From the NCBI GenBank assembly GCA_902802215.1, contig CADCLH010000053.1:1-10533 (forward strand): 10,533 nucleotides of DNA. Reading direction: 5' to 3'. A program made the translations under genes and the position numbers. Source of the stretch: Oscillospiraceae bacterium. Lineage in GTDB: Bacteria; Bacillota; Clostridia; Oscillospirales; Oscillospiraceae. Shown in pieces: positions 1 to 7,072 of this stretch. The notes under the pieces are model-generated. The model did not search any database, had not been told where the DNA came from, and was given only the letters and a program-made list of their open reading frames with translations. Numbering within the stretch: the stretch's first letter is position 1; every line of letters begins with the position of its first letter.

Positions 1-579
1 CCCGCCTCCGCCCAGTACATCGACGGCGCCGCCGCCACGGTCCCCGCCTGCGCCGCGGTGATCCGCGCCTGCCGCTCGCGCGGCATCCCGGTCTTCTTCG
101 TCATCCGCTCCTACCGCGCCGACGGCTCGGACGTGGAGCACACCCGCTTCGACGCGTGGCTGCGCGGCGGCAAGGCCCTCTCCCCCGGCTGCCCGGAGGC
201 GATCGGCGAGGCCATGCCCGACTGCTTCGGGCCGGAGCGCGGGGACTATGTGCTGTTCAAGCCGCGCTTTTCCGCCTTTTTCCACACCGAACTCGACCTC
301 ATGCTGCGCAGGCTGCGGCGGGACACCGTGCTGCTGGCCGGGACCACCACGCCCAACTGCATCCGCACCACCGCCTACGACGGCCTGTCGCTCGAATACA
401 ACGTCGCCGTGCTCTCCGACTGCACCTCGTCGATCAATGACGACGTGCAGCGGGCCAATCTCGCGGACATGGCGCGCGTCGGCGTGCAGATCCTGTCCTC
501 GGAGGACTTCATCACCGGCCGCGTGACGCTCGACGACTGCGCCGGACGCGTGCAGGCCGCGGTCAAAGCAGGGGTATGA
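1..579 (+). CDS. Isochorismatase-family cysteine hydrolase, 5' end missing
   Basis: The reading frame is open from base 1 to a TGA at 577-579 and gives 192 visible residues. The true start lies left of the window; the GTG at 58 has no ribosome binding site and is taken as internal. The fold is recognised from a lysine in FKPRFSAF (visible residue 87) and a nucleophilic cysteine in GTTTPNC (visible residue 120, codon 358-360), followed by IRTTAYDG and LSDCTSS, as in nicotinamidase/isochorismatase-like amidases. The third catalytic residue, an aspartate in the N-terminal DMQ-type motif, is expected in the missing part. The family hydrolyses amides or vinyl ethers of small molecules such as nicotinamide, ureidoacrylate or N-carbamoylsarcosine; the substrate here cannot be told. 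It converges on the M20 cluster and so is not in that operon. Confidence 0.85.
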   Translation, partial: PASAQYIDGAAATVPACAAVIRACRSRGIPVFFVIRSYRADGSDVEHTRFDAWLRGGKALSPGCPEAIGEAMPDCFGPERGDYVLFKPRFSAFFHTELDLMLRRLRRDTVLLAGTTTPNCIRTTAYDGLSLEYNVAVLSDCTSSINDDVQRANLADMARVGVQILSSEDFITGRVTLDDCAGRVQAAVKAGV

Positions 580-591
580 TCCTTCTTTTAC

Positions 592-633
592 AACGAAAAA
601 CACCGGTCGGAAAACCGACCGGTGTTTTTCGTT
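592..633. terminator. Bidirectional intrinsic terminator between convergent genes
   Basis: A perfect 19-bp inverted repeat (592-610 with 615-633) encloses an AAAA loop. The GC core CACCGGTCGG is flanked by an A-run on one side and a T-run on the other, so each strand reads a GC stem followed by U5. It starts 12 bp after the stop of the plus-strand hydrolase and ends 9 bp before the stop of the minus-strand M20 gene, so it can serve both. Confidence 0.93.
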
Positions 634-642
634 TGGGGTTGA

Positions 643-1845
643 TCAGCTGTTGAGGAACTCGACCGCGATGGCGGCCATGGCGGGCGCGGTGTGGCGGATG
701 ATGTCCACGTCCGGGCACCACTTGGAGTTGTGCAGCGGCGCGACCGGCATGCCCTCCATCGGGCGGGCGTTCACCCACATGAAGGTGGTCGGGATCCCGC
801 CGACGAGGTGGTACTCGCTGAAGTCCTCGGAGCCGGTGACGGGGCGGTCCATGAAGTAGCAGCTGTCCTCGCCGAGCTCCTGCTTGATCGCCTTCGCGGC
901 CAGATCGGTCAGCGCGTCGTCGTTCTCGACGCAGGCGTAGCCGGTGTGGTGCTCGATCTCGATGCGGCAGCCGGAGATCTCCTCGACGCCCTTGCAGACG
1001 GCGCAGGTGTGCTCGTAGATGACCTTGGCGACGTCGTTGTTGTAGTAGCGGAACACGGCCCCGGCGGTGGCGAAGTCGGGGACGATGTTGACGCGGGAGC
1101 CGCCCTTGATCGTGCCGACGTTCACGACGGCCGCCTCGAGCGGATCGACGTTGCGGGCGATGATCTGCTGCAGCAGGACGATCACGTTGCTGATGGCGAC
1201 GATGGCGTCGTTGCCCATGTGCGGGGCGGAGCCGTGGGCCGTCTTGCCGTAGACGTTGAACTGATAGAGGTCGAAGCCGGAGGTGCACACGCCCTTGCGC
1301 ATCGCGAACACGCCGTGGCCCTCGGCGCTGGGGTTGTTGTGCAGGCCGACCATGGCGTCGACATGGGGGTTCTCCAGGCAGCCGGACTGGACCATGTAGT
1401 ACGCGCCGCCGTGCGGGTCCTCGGGGGAGGCGGCCTCCTCGCCGGGCTGGAAGATCAGCTTGACCGTGCCGCGGAACTGGTCGCGGCACTGGCACAGGAT
1501 GCGCGCTGCGCTCAGCAGGCTCGTGATGTGGATGTCATGGCCGCAGGCGTGCATGACGCCGGGGTTTCTGGACGCGAACAGCGCGCCGGTCTCCTCGGTG
1601 ACGGGCAGGGCGTCGATGTCCGCGCGCAGGCCGATGCACTTGCCCTCGCCCAGGCCGCCCTTGATGGTGGCCACGACGCCGGTGTTGTACATCTGCTCCA
1701 CGGTGTCGCAGCCGAAGGCCCTGAGCTTCTCCACGATCATCGCGCTGGTGTGCACTTCCTTGAAGCTCAGCTCCGGGTAGCGGTGGAACTCTCTGCGGAG
1801 CTCGACCATTTCGGGATAAAAGGTTTCCAGGATTTCTTTGTACAC
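643..1845 (-). CDS. M20 family amidohydrolase (third copy, last gene of the cluster)
   Basis: A predicted cytoplasmic metallo-amidohydrolase/carboxypeptidase of 400 residues, normal for the M20D type (hippurate hydrolase, IAA-amino acid hydrolase, N-acetyl amino acid deacylase). Visible metal and catalytic residues are HACGHD with C101 and H103, the EE pair at 136-137, H169 in GLHN, GSEDF at 338-342 and a late histidine H372 in LHNSKW. Residues about 180-300 form the inserted lid/dimerisation domain, with KTAHGSAPH at 201-209. The start is GTG; a strong GGGGAGGAA ribosome binding site (1851-1859) has its GGAGG core 7 nt upstream. It starts 24 bp after the desulfidase stop, so the two are probably co-transcribed. 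HNSKW replaces the more usual HxSPKF, and there are extra cysteines, so its substrate may differ from that of the other two copies. Class is certain; substrate unknown. Confidence 0.92.
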   Translation of the reverse strand: MYKEILETFYPEMVELRREFHRYPELSFKEVHTSAMIVEKLRAFGCDTVEQMYNTGVVATIKGGLGEGKCIGLRADIDALPVTEETGALFASRNPGVMHACGHDIHITSLLSAARILCQCRDQFRGTVKLIFQPGEEAASPEDPHGGAYYMVQSGCLENPHVDAMVGLHNNPSAEGHGVFAMRKGVCTSGFDLYQFNVYGKTAHGSAPHMGNDAIVAISNVIVLLQQIIARNVDPLEAAVVNVGTIKGGSRVNIVPDFATAGAVFRYYNNDVAKVIYEHTCAVCKGVEEISGCRIEIEHHTGYACVENDDALTDLAAKAIKQELGEDSCYFMDRPVTGSEDFSEYHLVGGIPTTFMWVNARPMEGMPVAPLHNSKWCPDVDIIRHTAPAMAAIAVEFLNS

Positions 1846-1869
1846 GGTAATTCCTCCCCGGGTATAAAA

Positions 1870-3147
1870 TTACTTTCCGAGCATGATTTTGAGGATCTCG
1901 ACGTCGGTGCTCTTCATGCCCTCGCGGCCCATGCGGCCGACGCTGGCGATCGTATCCTCGACGTCCTCCTTGACCAGACCCTCGCCCGGCTTGAAGACGC
2001 GCTTTTTGCGGCTCATGTCCAGGGCGAGCAGCGCCGTGCCGACCGCCGAGGCGATCTTGGCCGCGCAGGAGGACTTGGCCCCGTCGCAGACCATGCCGCC
2101 GATGGTGTTGAGCGTGTTGGTGACGACGCCGCAGATGGTCTCGTAGCTCTCGCCCAGCATGTAGGCGACGCCGCAGGCCGCGCCGGTGGCCGCGCTGGTC
2201 GCGCCGCAGAAGGCGGACAGGGAGCCGATGTGGCGCTTCAGGTTCAGGGACACGAGGTTGGCGAGGGCCAGGGCGCGGAGCATGTCGTCCTCGGCGATGC
2301 CGTACTCTTTGGCGTAGATCCACACGGGCATGGAGACGGTGATGCCCTGGTTGCCGCTGCCGGAGTTGATGACCACGGGCAGGGGGCAGCCGTTCATGCG
2401 GGCGTCGGAGCCGGCCGCCGCCCAGGCGCGGGCGCGGTTGATGAGGCTGTCGCCGTTCTCGCCCTCGAGGATGGTGCTGCCGACCTGGGCGCCCCAGGGG
2501 TGCTTGAGTCCCTCCTCGGCGATGGCCCGGTTGCAGGCGAGCTGGTTTTCGAGCGTCTCGCGCACGTCGTCGATATTGAGCGCGCCCGCGAAGGCGTAGA
2601 TGTCGCGCAGGTTCAGCAGGCTCTTGTCGGGTGCGGCGGAGGCAGCGGAGGCGGCGTGCTTCTCGCCTTGGAGCAGGCTGACGCCGTTTTTCTCCAGACG
2701 GGTGATGTTGGTGTGGTAGTCCGTGATCTCGATCAGGGCCCGGTCGTCCCCGGCCTCGGCCTCGATGCGGATGTAGAGGTTCGCGACCCCCTCCGCAAGC
2801 TCGCAGCCGCAGACGCCCGCGTCGACCAGCTTATGGGTCAGGGCGATGTGCTCCTCGGTGACCGCGTGCAGGACGTCCAGCCCGGCCGCGGCGTCGCCGC
2901 CGACGATGCCGAGCAGCGCGGCGGTGTCGATGCCGCGCGCGCCGCCGGAGTTCGGCACGGTGACCGCGAACACGTTCTTGACCATATTGCCGCTGCAGAA
3001 GACGGTACAGTGCTCAGGGATTGTTCCGAGCACCTCGCGCAGCCTCGCACCGGCGTAGGCGATGGCGATGGGCTCGGTACAGCCGGTCGCCATCGTAAGC
3101 TCCGAACGGATCAGAGCTACGTAGGTGTCGTAAATCTTTCTGTCCAT
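1870..3147 (-). CDS. L-cysteine desulfidase-like protein (CyuA/YhaM, UPF0597 family)
   Basis: At 425 residues the protein matches the family of E. coli CyuA (YhaM) and archaeal CdsA, which split L-cysteine into pyruvate, ammonia and sulfide with a 4Fe-4S cluster. It shows GCTEP near the N terminus (C23), NSGSGNQG at 261-268, C314 in FCGATSAATG, and C354 and C361 in VCDGAKSSC. The C314-C354-C361 spacing (40 and 7 residues) equals that recalled for the Methanocaldococcus enzyme (C282, C322, C329), and C23 corresponds to its C25, so all cluster/catalytic cysteines appear present. The fold is shared with the alpha part of iron-sulfur L-serine dehydratases, so serine or a cysteine S-conjugate cannot be excluded. 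ATG start with GAAGGA (3155-3160) 7 nt upstream. It lies between two M20 genes with 24-bp gaps on each side, which points to one transcript. Confidence 0.88.
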   Translation of the reverse strand: MDRKIYDTYVALIRSELTMATGCTEPIAIAYAGARLREVLGTIPEHCTVFCSGNMVKNVFAVTVPNSGGARGIDTAALLGIVGGDAAAGLDVLHAVTEEHIALTHKLVDAGVCGCELAEGVANLYIRIEAEAGDDRALIEITDYHTNITRLEKNGVSLLQGEKHAASAASAAPDKSLLNLRDIYAFAGALNIDDVRETLENQLACNRAIAEEGLKHPWGAQVGSTILEGENGDSLINRARAWAAAGSDARMNGCPLPVVINSGSGNQGITVSMPVWIYAKEYGIAEDDMLRALALANLVSLNLKRHIGSLSAFCGATSAATGAACGVAYMLGESYETICGVVTNTLNTIGGMVCDGAKSSCAAKIASAVGTALLALDMSRKKRVFKPGEGLVKEDVEDTIASVGRMGREGMKSTDVEILKIMLGK

Positions 3148-3171
3148 CTCTCTATCCTTCGTATGAAGCGA

Positions 3172-4347
3172 TTATTTTGCCAGGAAGTCGACGGCGAACT
3201 GGGCCGTCAGGGCGCTGCCGCGGTAGAGCACCTCCTCGTCGGAGGTGAACTTCTCGTTGTGGTTGGTGGCGGTGATGCCCTTGGCGACGTTGCGGGTGCC
3301 GATGAAGGCGAAGAAGCCGGGGACCTTCTCCATGAACAGGGCGAAGTCCTCGCTGCCCATCAGGGTGGGCATCTCCTTGACGCCCTCGGTCCCGAAGAGC
3401 TTGAGCGCCGCGTTCTGGGCGATCTCGTTGAGCTCGGCGTTGTCGTTGATGACGGCGGGCAGCAGGGGGATGAACTCCAGCTCGGCCTCGCAGAAGTAGG
3501 CGGCGGCGGTGCTCTCGACGATCTGCTGCAGCTTCTCCTTCATCACCTTGCGCAGCTCGCGGGAGTAGGTGCGGATGGTGCCGACGAGCTCGACCTCGGG
3601 GCAGATGATGTTGTACATGGCGCCGCCGTGGAACTTGCCGACGGAGAGCACCAGGGGGTTGGTGGGGTTGTTGACGCGGGAGACGAAGGTCTGCAATGCC
3701 AGCACGATGGCGGAGGCGGCGACGATGGCGTCGTGGCCGTCCTGCGGGGCGGAGCCGTGGGACTGGAGACCCTTGACCTTGATGTTGAAGTTGTCCATCG
3801 AGGCCATGCGGTTGCCGCCGTCGACGCTGACAAAGGGCGCGTCGAAGGTGCCCCAGATGTGCATGCCGAAGATGGCGTCCACGCCGTCGAGCACGCCGTG
3901 CTCCACATAGTAGCGGGAGCCGTAGCCGACCTCCTCGGCCGCCTGGAAGATGAATTTGATCTTGCCGCCCTTGATCTCGTCCTTGACGTCGCAGAGGACC
4001 TTCATCGCGCCGAGCAGCATGGCGATGTGGTTGTCGTGGCCGCAGGCGTGCATGACGCCCTCGTTCTGCGAGGCGAAGGGCAGCCCGGTCTTCTCCTTGA
4101 CGGGCAGCGCGTCGATGTCGCTGCGCAGCATCACGGTGCGGCCGGGCCGGCCGGTGTCGAGCGTGGCGACGAAGCCGGTATAGTCGTCAAAGGTCTGGAT
4201 GTCGGTGATGCCCATGGCCTTGACGTCCTCGATCAGCGCCTTGGTGGTCTCCCACTCCTTGAAGCTCAGCTCCGGGTGCTGATGGTAGTATCTGCGGCGG
4301 GCGATGATGTAATCGGAATAGTTCTGTGCAAGCGCTTTGATGTCCAT
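3172..4347 (-). CDS. M20 family amidohydrolase (second copy)
   Basis: A cytoplasmic M20D-type metallo-amidohydrolase of 391 residues, full length. Key residues are C102 and H104 in HACGHD, E138-E139 in AAEEV, H163 in GMHIWG, GSEDF at 331-335 and H363 in TNHNEKF. The lid domain spans roughly 175-295 and contains LQSHGSAPQDGHDAI. Such enzymes remove acyl or aroyl groups from amino acids or cleave dipeptide-like amides with two metal ions. ATG start with AGGAG (4355-4359) 7 nt upstream. It is the first gene after the intra-cluster hairpin at 4390-4420 and is followed closely by the desulfidase gene. The protein is clearly paralogous to its neighbours but far from identical; PELSFKE is shared with the third copy, while SDYI and the HACGHD surroundings resemble the first. 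Substrate unknown. Confidence 0.92.
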   Translation of the reverse strand: MDIKALAQNYSDYIIARRRYYHQHPELSFKEWETTKALIEDVKAMGITDIQTFDDYTGFVATLDTGRPGRTVMLRSDIDALPVKEKTGLPFASQNEGVMHACGHDNHIAMLLGAMKVLCDVKDEIKGGKIKFIFQAAEEVGYGSRYYVEHGVLDGVDAIFGMHIWGTFDAPFVSVDGGNRMASMDNFNIKVKGLQSHGSAPQDGHDAIVAASAIVLALQTFVSRVNNPTNPLVLSVGKFHGGAMYNIICPEVELVGTIRTYSRELRKVMKEKLQQIVESTAAAYFCEAELEFIPLLPAVINDNAELNEIAQNAALKLFGTEGVKEMPTLMGSEDFALFMEKVPGFFAFIGTRNVAKGITATNHNEKFTSDEEVLYRGSALTAQFAVDFLAK

Positions 4348-4389
4348 GTTGGTTCTCCTTTTTTCGGATAGACGGTGGGAAATAAAGCA

Positions 4390-4420
4390 GGGGCTGTGAA
4401 AAAACAGCTTTCACAGCCCC
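4390..4420 (-). terminator. Intra-cluster hairpin, weak terminator or mRNA processing site
   Basis: A perfect 12-bp inverted repeat (4390-4401 with 4409-4420) with a 7-nt loop lies 8 bp after the stop of the first M20 gene. Read on the minus strand, the GC-rich stem is followed by TGCTTTATTT, an interrupted U-tract, so termination is likely partial. On the plus strand no T-run follows. It sits in the largest gap of the cluster (80 bp) and would lower expression of the three distal genes relative to the permease and first M20 gene, or protect the upstream mRNA 3' end. Confidence 0.7.
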
Positions 4421-4427
4421 CGTTGGC

Positions 4428-5606
4428 TCAGGATTTGTTGAAGTCGGCCGCTACCTGACAGTACAGACAGGCCGCGTTGAGCAGGGCAGACTCGTCGATT
4501 TTGAACTTCGGGCTGTGGTGCTCGTGGCAGCAGTCCTTGGCCTCATCACGGATGCCGCACAGGCAGATGGCGCCCATCTGCTCGGGGGCGGCGTTGATGA
4601 AGAACGCGAAGTCCTCCCCACCGGTGGTGGGGCCGAAATCGAAGTTGGCGTCCTCGCCCATGGTCTTGCGGATCGCGCCCTCCACGATCGCGGCCATCAC
4701 GGGATGGTTCACGGTCGGGGGGACGAGATCGGTGTACTTGACCTTCGCGGTGCAGCGGTACGCCTCGGCGATGCCCTTGGCCATGCGCTCGATCTTCTCG
4801 GGGAAGGCCTTGGCGATCGCGTTGTCGAAGCAGCGGGTCGTTCCGGCGATGTAAGCGGAGTCCGCAATGACGTTCCAGCGGAAGCCGGCGTCGATGCGGC
4901 CGACGGTCAGCACGGCAGCGTCCAGCGGCCGGAACTCGCGGGAGACGATGGTCTGCAGGGAGTTGACGATGGCCGTGGTGCAGGTGATGGCGTCGACGCA
5001 GGAGGCGGGCTCGGCCCCGTGGCCGCCCTTGCCCTGGATCCAGATCTCGAACTGGGCGGCGCCGGCCATTCTGCCGCCGGCGGCGGCGCAGGCCGTCCCG
5101 GAGGGAACGCCGGACCACAGGTGCATGCCGTAGACCCCGTCCACGCCCTCCATGGCGCCGGCGGCGATCATGTCTTTCGCGCCCTGCGCGGTCTCCTCGG
5201 CGGGCTGGAAGGCGAGCTTCACGGTGCCGCAGAGCTCATCCTTGACGTCGTTGAGGATGTGGGCGGCGGTGATCATGCAGGCGGTGTGGCCGTCGTGGCC
5301 GCAGGCGTGCATGCGTCCCTCCACCTTGGACTTGAAGGGCAGATCGTTCTCCTCGGCGACGGGCAGAGCGTCCATGTCGCCGCGGATGAGGATGGTCTTG
5401 CCGGGCTTCGCGCCCTGAATGGTGGCCAGAACGCCGGTGCCGAGAGAGCCGCACTGCACATAGGGGACGCCGATCTTGTCAAGCTCCTGCATGATGAGCT
5501 TGCTGGTCTCGAACTCCTGGGTGCTCAGCTCCGGATTCTCGTGGATCTTCCGACGGATCTCCACGATGTAGTCGCTGTATTTCTGCGCGCTTTCCTTAAT
5601 GTTCAA
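4428..5606 (-). CDS. M20 family amidohydrolase (first copy, next to the permease)
   Basis: An M20D-type metallo-amidohydrolase of 392 residues, complete. Motifs are C102 and H104 in HACGHDGH, E137-E138 in PAEET, H162 in GMHLWSG, GGEDF at 329-333 and HHSPKF at 363-368; the last is the classic C-terminal metal-ligand motif of aminoacylase/hippurate hydrolase-like members. The lid is about 178-290 with GKGGHGAEP at 192-200. The start is TTG (5604-5606), chosen because AGAAGGTG (5612-5619) lies 5 nt upstream and the next ATG codons fall inside the conserved N-terminal helix region. It begins 32 bp after the permease stop, so the two are probably one transcriptional unit. Of the three copies this one keeps the most canonical motifs and is the best candidate to act directly on the imported compound; that last point is inference. 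Confidence 0.93.
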   Translation of the reverse strand: MNIKESAQKYSDYIVEIRRKIHENPELSTQEFETSKLIMQELDKIGVPYVQCGSLGTGVLATIQGAKPGKTILIRGDMDALPVAEENDLPFKSKVEGRMHACGHDGHTACMITAAHILNDVKDELCGTVKLAFQPAEETAQGAKDMIAAGAMEGVDGVYGMHLWSGVPSGTACAAAGGRMAGAAQFEIWIQGKGGHGAEPASCVDAITCTTAIVNSLQTIVSREFRPLDAAVLTVGRIDAGFRWNVIADSAYIAGTTRCFDNAIAKAFPEKIERMAKGIAEAYRCTAKVKYTDLVPPTVNHPVMAAIVEGAIRKTMGEDANFDFGPTTGGEDFAFFINAAPEQMGAICLCGIRDEAKDCCHEHHSPKFKIDESALLNAACLYCQVAADFNKS

Positions 5607-5611
5607 AACGA

Positions 5612-5619
5612 CACCTTCT
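5612..5619 (-). promoter_or_regulatory. Ribosome binding site that fixes a TTG start
   Basis: On the minus strand this reads AGAAGGTG, 5 nt before the TTG at 5606-5604. It supports TTG as initiation codon for the first M20 amidohydrolase; no competing ATG with a binding site lies upstream in frame. Confidence 0.75.
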
Positions 5620-5638
5620 TACGTAATACCGGGGAAAA

Positions 5639-6859
5639 TCAGAACAGGTTGGCGAAGATACCGGCGATGATGACGGAGGTGATGGTAACGGTGGTGAAGC
5701 CGCCGACGATCATGCTGGGGTAGGTCTCGCTCATGAGGTAATCGAACTCCTCCTTGGTCTCGCCCAGAGCCTTGCAGGTGTTCTCGGTGATGATGGCGTT
5801 GGGGGGGAAGCCGTAGAGGGCGGTCAGGCCGTTGGCCAGAGCCAGCGGGAAGTCGACCTTGAGCAGTTTGGCCGTCACGTAGATGAACAGAGCCATGCCG
5901 GCGACGCCGATGACGATCAGGACGAGCATGGGGACGATGACCGCGCCGATGTCGGCGGGGGAGGCGTCCTTCAGGCCGTCGAAGATGTACATCATCAGGG
6001 CGAACATGATGATGCCGTAGGAGTTGGCCTTGTTCAGGGAGTTGACGTCCAGGAAGCCGATGGTGGTGGCGAGAACGCCGAAGAGCAGGGCCCAGACAGC
6101 GCCGGAGATGGCGAAGCCGGTGCCGGGGATCTTGACGGTGCCCATCTGGGTGGCGAGCCACGCGACGATGCCCATACGGACGAAGATCATGACGGGGCCG
6201 TTCCACTTCTCGGGGATGGCGGGGATGAGCTTCTTCTTGCGGGTCTTGGCGGCGGTGCCTTCCTCGAGCTTGTTGGCCTTGGCAACAGCGTTCTTGTCGA
6301 TCTCGCCGCCCTTGGCGCGGTACTCAGTCAGAAGCTTCTTGCCCTCGAACTGCAGGCAGATAGCAGTCAGGGGGTAACCGGCGAAGCCCTGTACGCAGTA
6401 CATGGCGATGGCGAACAGCGCGGCGGACTTGAGGCCGGCGGCCTCGGCGGCGTCACGCATGGTGGTAGCGGCGACGATGCCGCCGGTGAGGGGGGGCAGA
6501 CCCGCGATCACGTAGTCCCTGCCGATGATGGGCTTGGCGAGGAACCAGCTGAACAGGCACATGCCCACAAGGCCCATGACGCAGATGACGATGGTCTTCC
6601 ACTGCTCAGCGAGCTGCTTGAGGGAGATGATCGTGCCCATGTGGACCAGCAGCAGGAAAATGCCGATGCTGGAGCCGAAGGGGATCAGCGCGGATTTGCT
6701 GACGATGTCGGTGGGGACCAGGCCGGTCCAGAAGCCGAGCAGGCACACGACCGCCGTGACGAACACGGAGGGGACCCAGGCCCTGGTCAGCATGGACACC
6801 CAGTCACCGATCAGGTAGACAAGGCAGCAAAGGATAAACGCCATTGCAAAGTTGTACAT
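5639..6859 (-). CDS. Putative multi-pass permease, GltS-like features (first gene of the cluster)
   Basis: An integral membrane protein of 406 residues with about ten hydrophobic segments (near 3-20, 27-45, 60-78, 88-108, 144-170, 222-238, 247-270, 280-295, 303-326 and 383-404). A charged loop at 171-220 (GKKLL, KTRKKKL) separates two halves. Each half holds a small-residue, Pro/Gly-rich stretch that may be re-entrant: LPPLTGGIVAATT at 121-133 and YGFPPNAIITENT at 349-361. This two-half plan, the VPSVFV stretch near residue 29 and GLPPLTGG resemble sodium/glutamate symporters (GltS/ESS) or the wider cation-antiporter/anion-transporter fold, but I do not recognise the exact family. ATG start with AGGAGG (6867-6872) 7 nt upstream. 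Directly preceding M20 amidohydrolase genes, it probably imports an acidic or N-acylated amino acid or small peptide; that is inferred from context only. Confidence 0.85.
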   Translation of the reverse strand: MYNFAMAFILCCLVYLIGDWVSMLTRAWVPSVFVTAVVCLLGFWTGLVPTDIVSKSALIPFGSSIGIFLLLVHMGTIISLKQLAEQWKTIVICVMGLVGMCLFSWFLAKPIIGRDYVIAGLPPLTGGIVAATTMRDAAEAAGLKSAALFAIAMYCVQGFAGYPLTAICLQFEGKKLLTEYRAKGGEIDKNAVAKANKLEEGTAAKTRKKKLIPAIPEKWNGPVMIFVRMGIVAWLATQMGTVKIPGTGFAISGAVWALLFGVLATTIGFLDVNSLNKANSYGIIMFALMMYIFDGLKDASPADIGAVIVPMLVLIVIGVAGMALFIYVTAKLLKVDFPLALANGLTALYGFPPNAIITENTCKALGETKEEFDYLMSETYPSMIVGGFTTVTITSVIIAGIFANLF

Positions 6860-6933
6860 TCTTTTTCCTCCTTTTCTTTTCTCCGTAAATGGTTTCTGCC
6901 TCTCTTTATCATGCCATTTTACGAATATACTGT

Positions 6934-6962
6934 ATCATAACACCGCGCCTTTTTCTTGTCAA
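6934..6962 (-). promoter_or_regulatory. Near-consensus sigma-A promoter for the permease-M20-desulfidase cluster
   Basis: On the minus strand TTGACA (6962-6957) is followed after exactly 17 bp by TATGAT (6939-6934). This is a perfect -35 box and a 5 of 6 match -10 box. The transcript would start near 6927 and leave a leader of about 65-70 nt before the permease ATG at 6859, with an AGGAGG ribosome binding site. An A-rich stretch further upstream (6984-6996, read as A-runs on the minus strand) could act as an UP-like element. Confidence 0.85.
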
Positions 6963-6977
6963 GAAAAGGGCGCGGTG
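6941..6977. repeat. 37-bp inverted repeat overlapping the cluster promoter
   Basis: Arms 6941-6957 and 6961-6977 pair over 17 positions with a 3-nt loop; the single mismatch is position 6950 with 6968 (T with G). The outer part is CACCGCGCC/GGGCGCGGTG and the inner part an A/T-rich run. It covers the -35 box and nearly all of the -10/-35 spacer. It could be an operator, or on the minus strand the terminator of the upstream SleB-like gene, although only TTATGA follows rather than a real U-tract. Confidence 0.8.
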
Positions 6978-7072
6978 CAAATCGTATTTTTTCGTCTTGT
7001 ACAGGAATAACATGCGTATGTTCCGTAGATTTGTCAGTATTAATGAATAATTATCCGGTCTCTCGCCGCCGC

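Noticed and set aside
691..4371. A 1226-codon open frame on the plus strand opposite the M20 and desulfidase genes
   Set aside because: It is a mirror of GC-rich minus-strand coding. The translation is dominated by A, G, D, V and L with no recognisable domain, while the minus strand encodes three well-known proteins with good ribosome binding sites.
4515..5723. A 402-codon plus-strand open frame opposite the first M20 gene
   Set aside because: Same codon-bias shadow effect; it crosses the gene boundary into the permease gene and shows no domain.
7009..7022. A short palindrome AACAT-GCGT-ATGTT upstream of the cluster promoter, considered as an operator
   Set aside because: Only five-base arms, no match to a regulator motif I can name, and it lies well upstream of the promoter; too weak to list as a site.
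6978..7072. Possible small RNA or separate terminator for the SleB-like gene in this gap
   Set aside because: No GC stem with a U-tract on the minus strand and no promoter-terminator pair; only A/T-rich sequence is visible.
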